Below are positions 24,425 through 36,699 of a stretch of DNA of 64,000 bases, piece after piece. The notes under the pieces are model-generated. The model searched no databases and was not told the origin of the DNA. It was given only the letters and a program-made list of their open reading frames with translations. The position numbers were made by a program, and so were the translations under genes. Numbering within the stretch: position 1 is the stretch's first letter; each line of letters opens with the position of its first letter. This DNA is from Budorcas taxicolor. Taxonomy: Eukaryota; Chordata; Mammalia; Artiodactyla; Bovidae. The stretch is taken from positions 6,112,272 through 6,176,271 of the forward strand of contig NC_068910.1 of NCBI RefSeq assembly GCF_023091745.1, in the 5' to 3' direction.

Positions 24425-25157
24425 AAGAGAAACTAAAGAGCCTCTTGATGGTGAAAGAGGAGAGTTAAAAACCTGGCTTAAAGCTCAACATTCGAATAAC
24501 TAAGACCATGGCACCTGGTCTCATCACTCCGTGGCAAATAGATGGGGAAACAGTGGAAACAGTGAGAGGCTTTCTTTTCTTGGGCTCCAAAATCACTGCA
24601 GATGGTGACTGCAGGCATGAAATTAAAAGATGCTTGCTCCTTGGAAGAAAAGCTAAGATCAACCTAGAAAGCATATTAAAAAGCAGAGACATTACTTTGC
24701 TGACAAAGGTCCTTATAGTCAAAGCTATGATTTTTCCAGTAGTCATGTATGGATGTGAGAATTGGACCATAAAGAAAGCTGAGTGCCAAAGAATTGATGC
24801 TTTTGAACTGTGGTGTTAGAGAAGACTCTTGAGAGTCCCTTGGAGAGCAAGGAGATCAAATCAGTCAATCCCAAAGAAAATGAGTCCTGAATATTCATTG
24901 GAAGGACTGATGCTGAAGCTATAATACTTTGGCCACGTGATGCAAAGAGCCAACTCATTGGAAAAGACCCTGAGAATGGGAAAGATTGAGGGCAGAAGAG
25001 GGCAGAAGATGAGATGGTTGGATGGCATCACTGACTCAATGGACATGAGTCTGAGCAAACTCCAGGAGGTGGTGTTGGACAGGGAAGCCTGGCGTGCTGC
25101 AGTCCATGGGGTCACAAACAGTCGGACACAACTTAGAGACTGAACGACAACTGAAGG
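24425..25157 (+). mobile_element. BovB (RTE) LINE 3' fragment with broken RT C-terminus
   Basis: The frame from about 24508 to 24819 encodes the end of the BovB reverse-transcriptase ORF, with motifs such as WQIDGETVET, FLGSKITADGDC and RRIDAFELWC-like sequence (here CQRIDAFELWC). A TAG replaces the Trp codon after FELWC, and the downstream frame (24937-25143) carries MRWLDGITDSMDMSL and WRAAVHGV. The 3' end matches the BovB tail. It is 5'-truncated, has a premature stop and is inserted within an antisense L2. Confidence 0.92.
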
Positions 25158-25209
25158 GTCTCAAGCAGGGTGAGATACACATGCAGTCCCCTCTGGCTGC
25201 CCCTTTGGC

Positions 25210-25345
25210 TGCCGTATGGGAAGAGGTTCTCATTTGATTCAATCCTTGCCACAGTTCTGAGCAGTTGTTGAGGAAATTCCCATTTCACAGGTAGAGAAAT
25301 TGAGTTGCACGGCTAGTAAGTGACAGAGCAGGTTTCGAACCCACA
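25210..25345 (-). repeat. MIR
   Basis: CCCATTTCACAGGTAGAGAA and GGTTTCGAACCCACATCTG. Confidence 0.8.
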
Positions 25346-26039
25346 TCTGCATGACCAAGTCCTGCACGTGATCAGTGGGCACTCACAGAAGGACCCTGGA
25401 TGGGGAAAGGGTGGGATGCAGACGGGATTGCAGGGTGCTGATGTGGCCCCTGCCCTGTGCATCTTTGTGCCCCCCCTCATCTCATTCACCACCTCTCAGC
25501 CCCATTTCCAGAGGGAGCGGATTCTGCCAGAAGCTTCAGCAAAGGCCTTCCCCTGCCATTGGCACACAGCACCCTTGCAGACTGATCGCCCAACTCCCAG
25601 GCTCTGAGAGCTGATCCTGGGCTAAGGGACTGGCCCGGGGACCAGGGGAGCAAGCAGGCCAAGACAGGGGGGTCCACAAGCCAGCCTCTGTGACTCTATG
25701 GAGTGGGCAGTGGGGATGGGCAACCCTTTTCTTCCCAACCCCACTCCACCCTCATCCCTGTCCACCCATGGAGAAAATGTGGAGACAGGCAAAGTAACTT
25801 TGGTTTCTTTGCTGTAATCACAAGGGCCTGCTTTAAACACAAGGAGACGAGCTGAAAGCAAAAGGGGCTGGAGGCAGGAGAGGAGCCTGCTGAGGGTTCA
25901 CGCAGCCAGGAGGGGGCTGCGCCAGGTGCGCTCAGCTTGCCCTGAGCAGCCGCCGGGGAAGGGGGCACAAAACCGTCACTTGCCTCCTCTTTTGAGCCCC
26001 CTGTCACCCCACTGCTCCCCATCTGTACCCTCCTCAGTG

Positions 26040-26200
26040 CTCAGCTCAGGGATAAAGGCCCTGGCTATGTCACCCACCAGCCGGGTAGCCTCACCACTCT
26101 GAGCCTAGTTTCAGCAGCTGTAAAATGAGCTGATAAACCTTTCCAGGCAGGACTTTAGTGAGGGAGCTGCAAGAAACGCTAACCTCAGAGCCTGGCACAT
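26040..26200 (+). repeat. MIR, split by Bov-tA
   Basis: CAGCAGCTGTAAAATGAGC; the tail resumes after 26386 with AAGTGCTCAG. Confidence 0.75.
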
Positions 26201-26202
26201 AT

Positions 26203-26385
26203 GTGGCCCCGTGGACTGCAGCCCACCAGGCTCCCCTGTCCATGGGATTCTCCAGGCAAGCATATTGGAGTGGGGAGCAATCTCCTCCTCCAGGGGATCT
26301 TCCCAACCCAGGGATCGAACCTGGGTCTCTTGCATCTCCTGCATTGGCAGACGGGTTCTTTATTGCTACCGCCACCTGGGGAGCC
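26203..26385 (-). mobile_element. Bov-tA SINE inside a MIR
   Basis: Reverse-oriented; GCACATA repeats on both sides mark the target duplication within a MIR tail. Confidence 0.93.
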
Positions 26386-27419
26386 CAGCACATACCAAGT
26401 GCTCAGTTTAAAAAGCAGACAGTGCTTCTCTGATGGCAGGGACGACAGTGGCCACCCAGCCTCCTAAAACCTCCCCCGTCTCACCTCACTGCCCCACCGC
26501 CTCGTCTAACTGGGTCCTGACTCAGGCGCTTTCCAGAAGGGATCCACCCGGGTCAGGTCTGCCTAGGGTCTGCTCCAGGCCAGCCTCTGGGCCCAGCGCT
26601 GCTAGCTCATTCTCATTCCCACGCTCAGGACAACAGTGGAAGGGCCGGGGCCGCACCCCCACTGCATGGCTGAGAAAATAGACTCTGAGCTGTGAAGGCG
26701 TCCGCCTAGGGGGGCAGAAACCCAGGTCTGCTCGGGAAGTCACCACTGTCCCTAACCTGCAGGGTTTCTTCCTAGGCTGTTCGTGGAGGCTGTGGTCCCC
26801 GATTGGCCTTGACGTATAAGGGGGTTTCCTGCATGGGGAGGAGAGGTTGCAGGCAGTGGGAGGGAGAGGTGATCCTCTGGGTCATTGCCCCCTCTCCTAC
26901 TGTACATAGCAGGGAGTTGGGGCCCTGGGGGCCTCTGCAGGATAGGGTGAGGGCCTGGTCAGCCCAGCAAAGGAGTGAGGTCTGAGCAGGGAGTGGGCAC
27001 CTGGGGACAGCGGGCACGAAGCGCCAAGGCAGCAGCGGGTAGCGGCTGCAGTGGGTGGGTGTGTAGAGCTCAGAATGCCACCGAGACCCCCAGGGATGGC
27101 TGTGGGTGGGGTCGCATCCCCACGTTCCTCACCTTTGTCCAGACCTCCCTGTCTGTCCCTTCCTTTCACAGAAGGCAGCTGGGCGAACCGCGTGCCCGTG
27201 GGAAAGGCAGTAAGGATGCTGCGATCTCACCCACGATCTCCCACCCTGCAGGACCTCTGGGTCCTTTTTCTCCCTCTGGGCACCTTTAGATTGCACAGGA
27301 GTCCCATGGGCTCAGTGTCTCTGCTCCCTTCCTGGCCTCAGAACTCAGGAGACCCAGTGTCAGAGCCAGCCACATGTCACCACGTGTTTCAGACCTTTAA
27401 GAGCTGCGCGCCCCCTGCC

Positions 27420-27530
27420 TCCTCTCCCAGGGGAGGAGCTGGGCTCAGAGAGGTCTACTAACCGCTCAAGGTCACACAGCGAGTGGGTGGCAGAGAAAAT
27501 GAACTCCAGGCTTGTGACTGGCTCCCGGGA
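27420..27530 (-). repeat. MIR fragment
   Basis: CTCAAGGTCACACAGCGAGT. Confidence 0.75.
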
Positions 27531-28219
27531 AGTGACTGCTTTGTTCTTCCACACATCCCTCCAAGAGAGGAAAAGCTCCCCATTTTTCCTTGAGCCCTGG
27601 GCCTCTGGTGCCCAGCTCCACGCTGGAGGGCCGACGCCCACACGCTGGCCCGGGGCCCTAACGTGGGTGGCTCCAGCGTCTGCCAGGACTGCAGCGGGCC
27701 CAGTCCAGCCATTTGGGTTTGGACGTTTTTTCAGGAGAGGCGTTTGGAGAGTGGCCGGCACGTCTCTTCCACTGCCGTGGAAATTTCCAACGGTGGAATT
27801 AGGAAAACCTCCCGTGGCCCTTCTCCCGCCCCACTTTGTTATGAAAAAAAACAACTCCTTGGCGGCCAGGCAGGGGGAGAGCAGATTAGATCCCAGAATG
27901 AAGAACTCCCCAGCGAGAGACTCCCAAGCAGATCACTGGGAGGACCCAGGAGATGGTGGTTCGAAGTCCGGGCAGCCTCTCCGGCAGGGGTTTCCAGCTG
28001 TTCTGCACCGGGAAGTGGGGTTGGTGTCAACATCACTGTCGGTCAGTGAACGCTGATTGGTGGTGAGACGGGTGCATAGGTGGGTGGGTAGGGCAGAAGG
28101 AAAGGAGGGAGGGAAGCCATTCGGTACCTAGGAAACATCCGGACCGTGGGACCTTGGTCAGTCCCTTCACTCCGGTGCTGTCTGACTTCCAAAACATGGA
28201 CACGATTGTACCTACCAGT

Positions 28220-28351
28220 CCTGGAGAAGTGGACCATGGCAACCCCTCCAGTACTCTTGCCTGGAGGACTCCATGGACAGAGGAGTCTGGCGGGCTACAG
28301 TCCACGGGGTCGCGAAGAGTCACACACAACTGAGCGGCTAAACAGCAGACA
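28220..28351 (+). mobile_element. 5'-truncated Bov-tA SINE
   Basis: Lacks the tRNA head. Flanked by TACCTACCA on both sides (28209 and 28354). Confidence 0.88.
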
Positions 28352-28454
28352 TACCTACCACGCACGCAAAGCGGAAATGAGAACCAGTGTGTGGGAAACG
28401 CCCAGCTCTGTGAACAGCAGAGACTCAGCTCCTCTCCATCCTAGAGTAGATAGG

Positions 28455-28620
28455 TAACGCGTGAGCTTGGGAGACAGCCCTGATTCTGTCTGTCTGAGCT
28501 GGGGCAGGCGACTTCGCCTCTCTGAGCCTCAGTTTCCTCATCCACGAAATGGGGATGAGAAAGAGCTCCCGTCACCAGGGTTGCCTGCAGGGACCAGATG
28601 AGAGTTCCGTTGGCCTGGGG
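28455..28620 (+). repeat. MIR
   Basis: GAGCCTCAGTTTCCTCATCC. Confidence 0.85.
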
Positions 28621-29149
28621 AAAGCATCAGCCCACCCCTCACTGTTGTTCCCCTGATTCTGATGGTGAGTTGGGAGGCAGGGAGGGCAGCAAGTCTATTA
28701 TGGCAGAGGGGCCTTTCTATTGACTGTGGTGGGAAGGAGGCTTTAGTTAGGCCCTGGTGAGTGGCAGAAGACAGGCTTTTCTAGCTCAGTCACAGGGCTG
28801 AGGACAAGCTGCAAAGGCAGCTGTGATTAACAGGCCTGCAGAAAGCCAGGGGGGTCTGGACCGGAAGTGCCTGGGGATGCACAGGTCGGGGCAGCAGTCA
28901 CCACACGCTGGGGGTTCTGGCCTCAGGGCAGCTCGGCCCCAGCCCCTGCATGGCCCACTCTCTCCCTCGTCTCACCGTCAGCCTGGGCGAGAGCAGGTTG
29001 CCCTTGGGTTAGTTCTCACTCCCCCTGGGTAGGGTGAGGTGAGGGGTTGAGCTGCTCTGGGCCCAAACATGGCTGAGGCTGACGGTCAGTTGGCATCAGC
29101 AGAGCAAGCTGTGACTGGGGGGTGTGCACAGCGATACAGTGACAGGCTT

Positions 29150-29334
29150 GACTTTCAGATGGATTCCAGTCCTGCTTCCCCAGCTGTGTGGCCTGGGCAA
29201 GGTGCCCAAGCCTCAGGCTCCTCATCCATAAAATGGGGATAATAGAGCCCACCTCCCAGGCTGGTCATGAGGATGAAACAAAAGCGTGCGCATAAATATA
29301 GCGTGGCACCGCCTGGCCCAGGGCTGGCATTCAT
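29150..29334 (+). repeat. MIR
   Basis: TCCTCATCCATAAAATGGGG and ATGAGGATGAAACAAAAGCG. Confidence 0.85.
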
Positions 29335-29870
29335 TTACCCACTCAGCTGTGTACTGATCAGGTACTGTGTGCCAGCCCTGGTCTGAGAAGTGGGGTGTTA
29401 TAGTAAGCCAACTGAGCAGTCACGGGTAATCAAATTGTCCAAGACATTCTGGCCTTCGAAACAGAAGTCCTGCATCTCAGAAACCAAGCCCCCACCCCCT
29501 GCATTCTCAAGCTAATCAGGACAGTGGGACATCCTAACACAGTCTCTACCCTCGTGGAATTTAAAGCTTAGTGGAGGGAGACAGACAGTAAGTAAGTAAA
29601 CACATAATGTTCATGGTGGTTGAAACAGTTATTTTTAAAAATAACCCAGAGTAAGGGAGTAGGGGGTGATGATCAGGCTTGTCACTGTTGATGGGGTGGG
29701 AAGGGCAGGCCTCTCTAAGGAGGTGACATTTGAGCAGGGACCTGTGGGGTGAGACATCTGGGAGAACAGGGAGCTACATGGGCAGAAGCCTTGAGGTGGG
29801 GGCGCTGGTGCGTCGGAGGAGCAGAAGAGGAGATGGAGAGTCGGGTGAGGAAGGGCTGGCCTTGAATTAA
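29335..29870 (-). repeat. L2 (antisense)
   Basis: GTACTGTGTGCCAGCCCTGG, AGGAGGTGACATTTGAGCAG, AAGCCTTGAGGTGGG. Confidence 0.8.
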
Positions 29871-30119
29871 TTGGGGCTCCTTTCAGAAGCAAGTAGTATA
29901 AATGTCAATCAAGTTAACTTAAGAAAAAAAGAGATGTGTTGACTTCAGGTATGGCTATATCCTGGTGCTCAAACGATTTTTCTCATTCGTCATCTCTGCT
30001 TGCATCTGTGTTATTGTTGTTCTCAAGAAGGTTGCGGCAGCCCCAGCTAGATGACCTATGTGTCTGTAACTGCAAAAAAAAAAAACAAAAAGATGCTCTG
30101 CTGTAAGGTCCAGCATGGC

Positions 30120-30500
30120 AGATGGGAGCAGGCTGGGCAGAGATCATGAGAGAGAAATATGTGGGAGGGGAAGGGAGCCATCTGCAGAGCCAGAGCACTT
30201 GGGTCCAGTCTGGTAGAGTCTGGACTTTGAACTTCATTCTGAGTGTACTGGAAGCCACAGAAGGTTTTAAACAGGGAAGTGACCTGATCCAGTTTATGTT
30301 TTAGGAATTGTCAGACTGGTTGTGGTGTGGTGAAGGAATTGTTGGAGCAAGGGATTAGCAGAGAAATCGATGAGGAGGCTAGTGTGGTCACCCAGGTGGG
30401 CCTTCATGATGGATGTAGAGGTGGAGGGAAGGAGATGGACTGGGAGTTGGGGAGGGGAGCACTGGGAAGAGAGCCTGGACAAACCTGGGGTTGAGATGGG
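30120..30500 (-). repeat. L2 (antisense)
   Basis: GGACTTTGAACTTCATTCTG and TTAAACAGGGAAGTGACCTG. Confidence 0.75.
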
Positions 30501-31384
30501 AGTAGGGTCACTGGGAGAGACTTGGAAGAGTCTCATCCCTGAAGGGACGGGGGTATGGGAGGGAGCTCTGTGTCACAGACAAGACGACAGGCAGCCCCTA
30601 GAGGTGGGGCCTGTTTCCCCAGATGGCATGAGCCCCCTGAGCAGGAGGAGTCCTTCTGGACCCCTCTCCCACTTAGGGGCCCACGGAGCCTGCAGCCCCC
30701 TTCCTCAGCTTGAGGAAAGGAGAGTTGAGGGGGGCAGGCAGCCCACCCAGCAGACAGCAGGAGGCCCAGAATTGAGGAAGCCCCTACTTCAGCCACGGCC
30801 ATTCATTGTCCCTTCCTTCACTGCTGGGTCCATGGCAGGACGTATCCTCTGTGAGCAACATCAGGGTCCTAGGTAGGCCCCAGAGCTTCTCAGGACCTGG
30901 CCTGGCCTCCTCTTGGTGCCTAAGGGCAGCTCAGGGGGTCTGCCCTGCCTACTGGGGGGACTTACTCAAGTCACATGCAAGAGAAGAGTTGCCCAGCTTC
31001 TAGGCTTGCAGTGGGAAGTGGGCCCAGTATGGGCCCACCCACCTCTGACTCACCAGGCTAGAGTAAGTCTATGCCATTTCCAAACTTTCAACAAGAAACA
31101 AAGCAAATGTTCACGCAGTTGAGTCATGAGCATTTTTTCTGCAGTTTCTGCTCTTACTGGGCTTCAGGTATGGCTAGATCAAAGTGTATCTGAGTTAAGC
31201 CTCCCAGGCACGTACCTGAGGGCAATTCCCAAAGACTGCATGCCTCAGAAGGGGCTTCGGTCTCCATGTATCATTCTAGGAATATGTCCACGCCCAAATC
31301 TGGCAACTAATGCAGCGAAGAGACTACGGCACAGAGAAGCTAGGAGAGTGGCTGGATCTGGGCGCGTGGCTGGGCTCAGGGTCA

Positions 31385-31525
31385 TCTACAGAGCACTCAT
31401 TTGGGGCTCAGCATTTTCACATACATCATCTCTTGTAATATGACAGTCTTAGAAGGGAATGTTGTAATCCCCACTCTATGGATAAGGAAACTGAGGCTGA
31501 AAACAGGCCTGCATGTGTGTGTCAC
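31385..31525 (-). repeat. MIR
   Basis: ACATACATCATCTCTTGTAA and GGATAAGGAAACTGAGGCTG. Confidence 0.8.
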
Positions 31526-31639
31526 GCATAAGTTCAAAGTGAGTGCTCCCCTCTGCCCTCCAGAAATGATGAGCATCATAGCTTCCCATCTTAGAAAGAA
31601 CCTTGTAAAGCAAGGCAATCAATCTTTTCACTCCAGGCC

Positions 31640-31690
31640 TCCACCCTCCCTTCCTCCCTCCCTTTCTTCTTTCTTTCCTTTATTCCTAAA
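31640..31690. repeat. pyrimidine (CTTT/CCTCC) simple repeat
   Basis: Runs of CCTCC and TTTCT just before an L2. Confidence 0.75.
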
Positions 31691-32560
31691 TGATTTACAG
31701 ATGACCTACTAAGTACTCGCACTGTGCGAGGCCTTAGGAACGTGTAACAGTGATTGAGAAACAGACACGGGCCCTGCTCCCAGTGGTCTGGTGTTGAACA
31801 TTAATCCAGCAGTCACACGGATACGTATAAAACACAACCAGAGTACATAGTAGGTGAGTCGGGGAAGGGCCCCACGAGGAGGTGGGATTGAGCAGAGTAC
31901 AGGGGGATGACTGGGAGTTTGCTGGGCGCTTCTGGGGCTGGAACAGCATTAGCATTCAGGCCAGGGAACAGAACAGACAAAGGCCTGGTGGGGAGAGTGA
32001 GCGGCGTGGCTGGAACAGAGACAGTGAGGAAATGGGGTGTTGGGTGGGGCTGGTGGAGCTGGGGTGGGCCACCTGGGGCTTCGAAGATCACAGTGAGGAC
32101 TTTTGTCTTTATCCTAAGAGTGAGATGTGGGGGATGTGGTATAAACAGACTTGCTTTTCCAAGTGGAAGGAGAGAGGCCAGTTAAGGGGCCCCTGCACTC
32201 ACCCAAGCGAGAGATGAGACAGACTTAGAGTGGGGGCTGTGGAGGCGCAGCGCGGGGCGTGGCTTCGAGGAAATGTGCATGCTAAGTTGCGTCAGCTGTG
32301 TCCAACTCTTTGCGACCCCATGGACTGTAGACCCCCAAGCTCCTCTGTCCAAGGGATTCTCCAGGCAAGAATACTGGAAGGGGCAAACCCAACAGGACTT
32401 GGATGATGGAGAGGAAGGTGACAGGGTGACTCTTGCGTTCTGAGCTGCCCACCTGGAGAGAAGACGAGGCCTTTCGTGGGGACAGTGAGCCCTACGGGAG
32501 AATGAGGTGGGGGTGGAGAAGTTTAAGGCTTGGATTTCAGATAGGAACCCCTACCTCACA
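31690..32560 (-). repeat. L2 (antisense), interrupted by Bov-tA at 32275
   Basis: AGTACTCGCACTGTGCGAGG, AACAGACAAAGGCCTGGTGG, TTGTCTTTATCCTAAGAGTG, CAGGACTTGGATGATGGAG. Confidence 0.75.
32275..32385 (-). mobile_element. truncated Bov-tA SINE
   Basis: Tail half only, lying within an antisense L2. Confidence 0.88.
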
Positions 32561-33712
32561 CCATGCACACACGGAACTGAGGGAGAAGAAAACAGAGTGT
32601 GTGGAGGGGGGTGGTTTTGGCAATGATTTCTTAGTCCCAAAACAAAAGCATAAGCAACAAAAGAAAAAACTGGTTAAACTGGACTTCACCAAACTCAAAA
32701 AGTTTATGTAGCAAAGGATACTCTCAACAGAGTGAAAAGATGATCCGTGGAATAACAGAAGATACCTGCAAATCATATCTGTGATAAGGGATTTATATTA
32801 AAAACTCCTGCAACTCAACCAAAAGAAAAAAAAGCCAAACAACCCAAATCAAAAATGAGCAAAGGACTTGAACAGACATTTCTCCAAAGATGATATGCAA
32901 ATGACCAATAAACACATGGAAAGATGCTCAACATCACTAATCATTAGGGAAACGCAAATCAAAACCACCGTGAGATTTCACTTCGCACCCATTAGGATGG
33001 CTATTAAAACGAAACAGAAAATAACAAGTATTGGCAAGGATGTAGAGAAATTGGGACCCTTGTGCACTGTTGGTGGAAAAGTAAACTTGTATAACTGCTA
33101 TAAGAAATTGTATGGTGGTTCCTCAAAAATTTAAACATACAGTAACCGTACAATCCAACAATTCTGCTCCTGGATATATACCCCGAAGAACTGAAAGCTG
33201 ATATTTTCACATCCATGTCCATAGCAGCATTATTCACAATAGCCAAAAGGGGGAAGCTGCCCACATGTCCACCAAGAGAAGAAAGGATGAGCAAAATATT
33301 GTTTATACATATGATGGAATATTAGTCCGCCTTCAAAAGGAAGGAAAGTCTGACACATGCTGGAACATGGATGAACCTTGAAGACGTCACGCCAAGCAGA
33401 ATACAGCACAAAAGGACAAATACTGTGCGATTCCACAGACATGAGGTCCCTGGCACAGTCAAAATCGCAGAGACGGAAAGTTGAATGGTGGTGCCAGGGG
33501 CTGGTGGGGAGGAGGGAGTGTGGAAACAGAGTTGATGGGCACAGAGTTGCAGTTGGGGAAGATGAAAAAGTTCTAGGAACAGATGGTGGTGATGGTTGTA
33601 CAACAGTGTGAATTACTTAATGCCACCGATCTGTGCAATTCAAAATGGTTAAAGTGGAAACTTCTGTGTTACGTAGATTTCACCGCGATAGGAGGAAGAG
33701 TAGCTGAGAAAT
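32555..33712 (+). mobile_element. L1 3' end fragment
   Basis: Decayed L1 ORF2 C-terminal and 3'UTR sequence. Typical stretches include AGCAACAAAAGAAAAAACTGG, ATATGCAAATGACCAATAAAC and the segment preceding the L1 3' end. All frames are broken. A piece between 32580 and 32620 is missing relative to intact L1. Confidence 0.88.
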
Positions 33713-33862
33713 GCTGAGACGGCACATAGATCTGAACGTAAAAGCTGCGGCTCTAAAGCCTCTAGAAGGAGACGTAGGAGAACACCTTCACCTCCTCGGG
33801 ATAAAAAACAATTTTCAGAAAAGTGTTTATCGTAAGAGAGGAAACTGACAAGTTGGACTCGA
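33713..33862 (+). mobile_element. second L1 ORF2 fragment
   Basis: Matches an L1 region that overlaps the start of the preceding fragment (ending AACTGACAAGTTGGACT), so it belongs to a different L1 copy or a rearranged one. Confidence 0.65.
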
Positions 33863-34779
33863 GATGGGTTGAGTGTGACGTATGGGGACATCGGGGTAGT
33901 AGGGCCAGCTACGAAGCTGGTTGTCGTTTGTAATGAGACCTGGGCGGGAGGCACCACACGTGAGACCCCCGCAGTCAGCTGATATTTCCGGCTACAGTCT
34001 GCCCTTGAGGGCCCCAGTGGGGATCACCCATGTTATGACCCGCCAGTCTAGAAGAAGTGCCTTCAGGCCACTCCTGGAATGGGTCTAGCTGTGGATGTCC
34101 AAGCAGATGAACCCCTGAGTATTCTCTCAAGGTGCCATCTCTGAGTGCCATCTCACTGGGCTGTGGCTTATACCATCCGTCTGCTTCTCTGGCCAAATTT
34201 GGGGTGCATCTGTGACAAGAGCTCTCTGCACTGCACTGCCACCTTCACGCCCATTCCCGGGGCTGATGGAGGACTCAGTCATTTCCTCAAACTAGAGGCT
34301 GATCAATTAAGGTGACAGGAACTTGCTGATCTGGAAGAATTAGCTTTGTGTCTTGCTTGGGTAAGACCAGTATCTGAGCTCTTTCCGCTCAATCCACGCT
34401 GGCGTGATTCTCAAGTAGCCTTGCCCTGCTGAGGGCCCCCAAACCTGGGGTCCCAGCCTCAAATCTTGCTCTCTCTAACCATGCCCAGGCCATCTTGATA
34501 CTGTTCCTACATGGCGTTCATTGGCAAACCAGTGAGTTGACTTGGTCCCGCCACATAGTGATTCCAGCTGGGTATTTGTGGGACAGAGGGGTCAGGGACT
34601 GCTTTGAGAAGCTAGTGAAAGCTGCAGGCTTCCTCTTCGGGGAAAAAAAAAACGTAAATCTACACAGACCTTTACAAACGACCTTTACATGGACCTCAGC
34701 TAAAGGCAGCCTGATTGGGACTCCCTGAAAGGGTGCCAAGGCTACCCTAATACTTTTCTGCTTTGCCCTCTAGTTATCT
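33863..34779. other. unique sequence
   Basis: No repeat, exon or promoter recognised. Confidence 0.4.
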
Positions 34780-34860
34780 TCAGGGGAAGACGTAATTTAT
34801 GCAAATTTTGCAGATGGAGAAACTGAGATTCAGAGGAGTAACCCTAACTGCTTGCCTGTT
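34780..34860 (-). repeat. MIR fragment
   Basis: TTTGCAGATGGAGAAACTGA. Confidence 0.75.
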
Positions 34861-35119
34861 CCTGGAAGGAGTAACTGGGCTTGTGAGCTGGGAATTCCCA
34901 AACGATTTCTCCTCAGTACAGTTGAGAGTTCCTACCCCACCCTTTCACCCCCAGTTTCTCTGAGCAGGAGGAAGGGGTATGAAGTAGTTGGTGGTGGGAG
35001 GCTTGACCCCCAGAGGGTGGAGCTTTTGCCTAAATCACCTTTGAGTCCCCAGCATCCAACTCACAGCCCCAGAACCTACCGACTGAATGACAAGTAAGAG
35101 AATGCATGGGGCATTGCAG

Positions 35120-35480
35120 AGGGAGGGGCCTTTGGCCTTGGAGACAGAGATGCTCCTAGTCATCAGTGCTGTCCATCCTAGCTCTGTGATTTGGGCCTCT
35201 CTCAGCCTCAGTTTCCCTGTCTATAAAATGAGAGCATCGACAATCCTCTGACAGCTGCTGGGAAGATGAAAGGAGACGGTCGTGGTACGGGGACCCCGCC
35301 CGATGTGCTACAGCCGGTGTCACACGCTCCCTCCCCCAAAGCCTGAGCACACACGTGGAGATGTCCCCTCCGCAGATGAAGAAACGGAGGCCCAGAGCAA
35401 GGCAACAATGTGCCCAAGGCCGTGTAGAAGTAGCTGGTCTCGAATCAGAGTCCAGGTCTGTGCCCTTGAACAAATGCATG
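35120..35480. repeat. two MIRs, sense then antisense
   Basis: CAGCCTCAGTTTCCCTGTCT (+, 35203) and GCAGATGAAGAAACGGAGGC (-, 35374). Confidence 0.8.
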
Positions 35481-35609
35481 GTGCCTGACACCTACTAGGT
35501 GGTCAGACCCCAGCCCACCAGCTAGAGGGGCTTTCTGCAGGAGTCTGTGGGTGGTAACATCAGACACAGACAGAGTAACGGCGGAATGACGGTGGCCTCG
35601 GAGCACGCA

Positions 35610-35812
35610 TGGGGCTTCCCTGCTGGCTCAGCAGTAACAAGCCTGCCTGCAGTGCAGGAGATTCAGGGGACTCGGGTTCAATCCCCTGGAGGAGGAGGGC
35701 ATGGCAACTCCAGAATACCACTCCAGTATTCTTGCCTGGAGAATCCCACGGTCAGAGGAGCCTGGCGGCTACCGTCCACAGGGTCACAAAGCATCAGACT
35801 TTACGCGACTGC
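35610..35812 (+). mobile_element. Bov-tA SINE
   Basis: Near full-length but with a small internal insertion near 35712 that partly repeats ACTCCAG..ATACC. Confidence 0.92.
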
Positions 35813-36329
35813 TCGGGGAGTGTGCAGAAGCTTTGTCGTGACCCCTCCAGACCCCGCCCCGCCCCCAAGGCCTCTCTGATTTCCTGCACAGTTGAGTCTC
35901 TAGTCCTGGGCCGAGGCGGTAGTGGGGACAGTGAACCTGATTGCTCCTCGCTCCGATTTTGTCTTCACTTTTTCCCTTTGCTGCCGTGATGGCAGGTGGG
36001 AGGCCCGGCGAGTGCCCAGCGGCCCCCGTCATGCTCACACCCACTCACGTCTTCCTTGTGTGCAGCTTCCTTCCTGTGAGTCTGTTCAGAGCCGCAGCCC
36101 AGGCTCAGGGTGGAAAGGACGGGATGAAGTCCACGTTCTCAGTGCCCCCGACCCCCTGTCTCCACTGCTGCAGCTCAGATGCACTCCTGCGACTCATGGG
36201 TGATGCAGGGATGGGCGCTTAGCGCAGAGCGGCTCTCTGTGAGCCTCGGCGTGCTGAGCCCCAGAGACGCAAGATGGACCAGCCCCCGCCCCCTCGCCCA
36301 AGGGGCTCCCAGAGAGACAGTGATAATGT

Positions 36330-36690
36330 AGTGTGCCCAGAAGACTATAGAAGCGCATGGCTGGGGTGGCAGTGAAGTCCGCCTCGGAGGTTAGAGGACG
36401 CTTTAGAAGAGCAAGGGTTAGAATTAGCCTTTGCGCAAAGGAGGACTTAGGCGGGGGAGCTGCCCAAACTGAAGCCTGGAGGTGCGAAGCTTCACAAGGT
36501 GCTTCTTGTGATTAGGAGGAAGGCTCTGAGGGAGGCGCCGAAGCATATGAGAGCGGAGAAGTCGGCAGGACCCGTGTGTGTCAAGCTACAGGTGATGAAC
36601 CTTGCCCGGAGGGCAGTAGGGACCCACGGAGGGCTTTGAGCAGGGGGTCACCCGATGGGTCAGCCAGCAGGCTGCGTGGCTCTGTCCTCC
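36330..36690 (-). repeat. L2 (antisense)
   Basis: CCCACGGAGGGCTTTGAGCA and AGGCGCCGAAGCATATG. Confidence 0.6.
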
Positions 36691-36699
36691 TCCCTTGGT

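Larger units (their letters stand above)
25346..27419. other. largely unique sequence
   Basis: Apart from the MIR/Bov-tA at 26.0-26.4 kb, nothing recognised. Confidence 0.4.

Noticed and set aside
24508..24819. Open frame with reverse-transcriptase similarity
   Set aside because: It is the C-terminal remnant of a truncated BovB LINE with a premature stop, not a host gene.
26998..27016. GGCACC..GGGGACAGCGGGC resembling RE1
   Set aside because: The left half is poor and the spacer is one base long; not convincing alone.
27778..27789. TGGAAATTTCCA palindrome resembling a kappaB site
   Set aside because: A single short palindrome with no supporting context.
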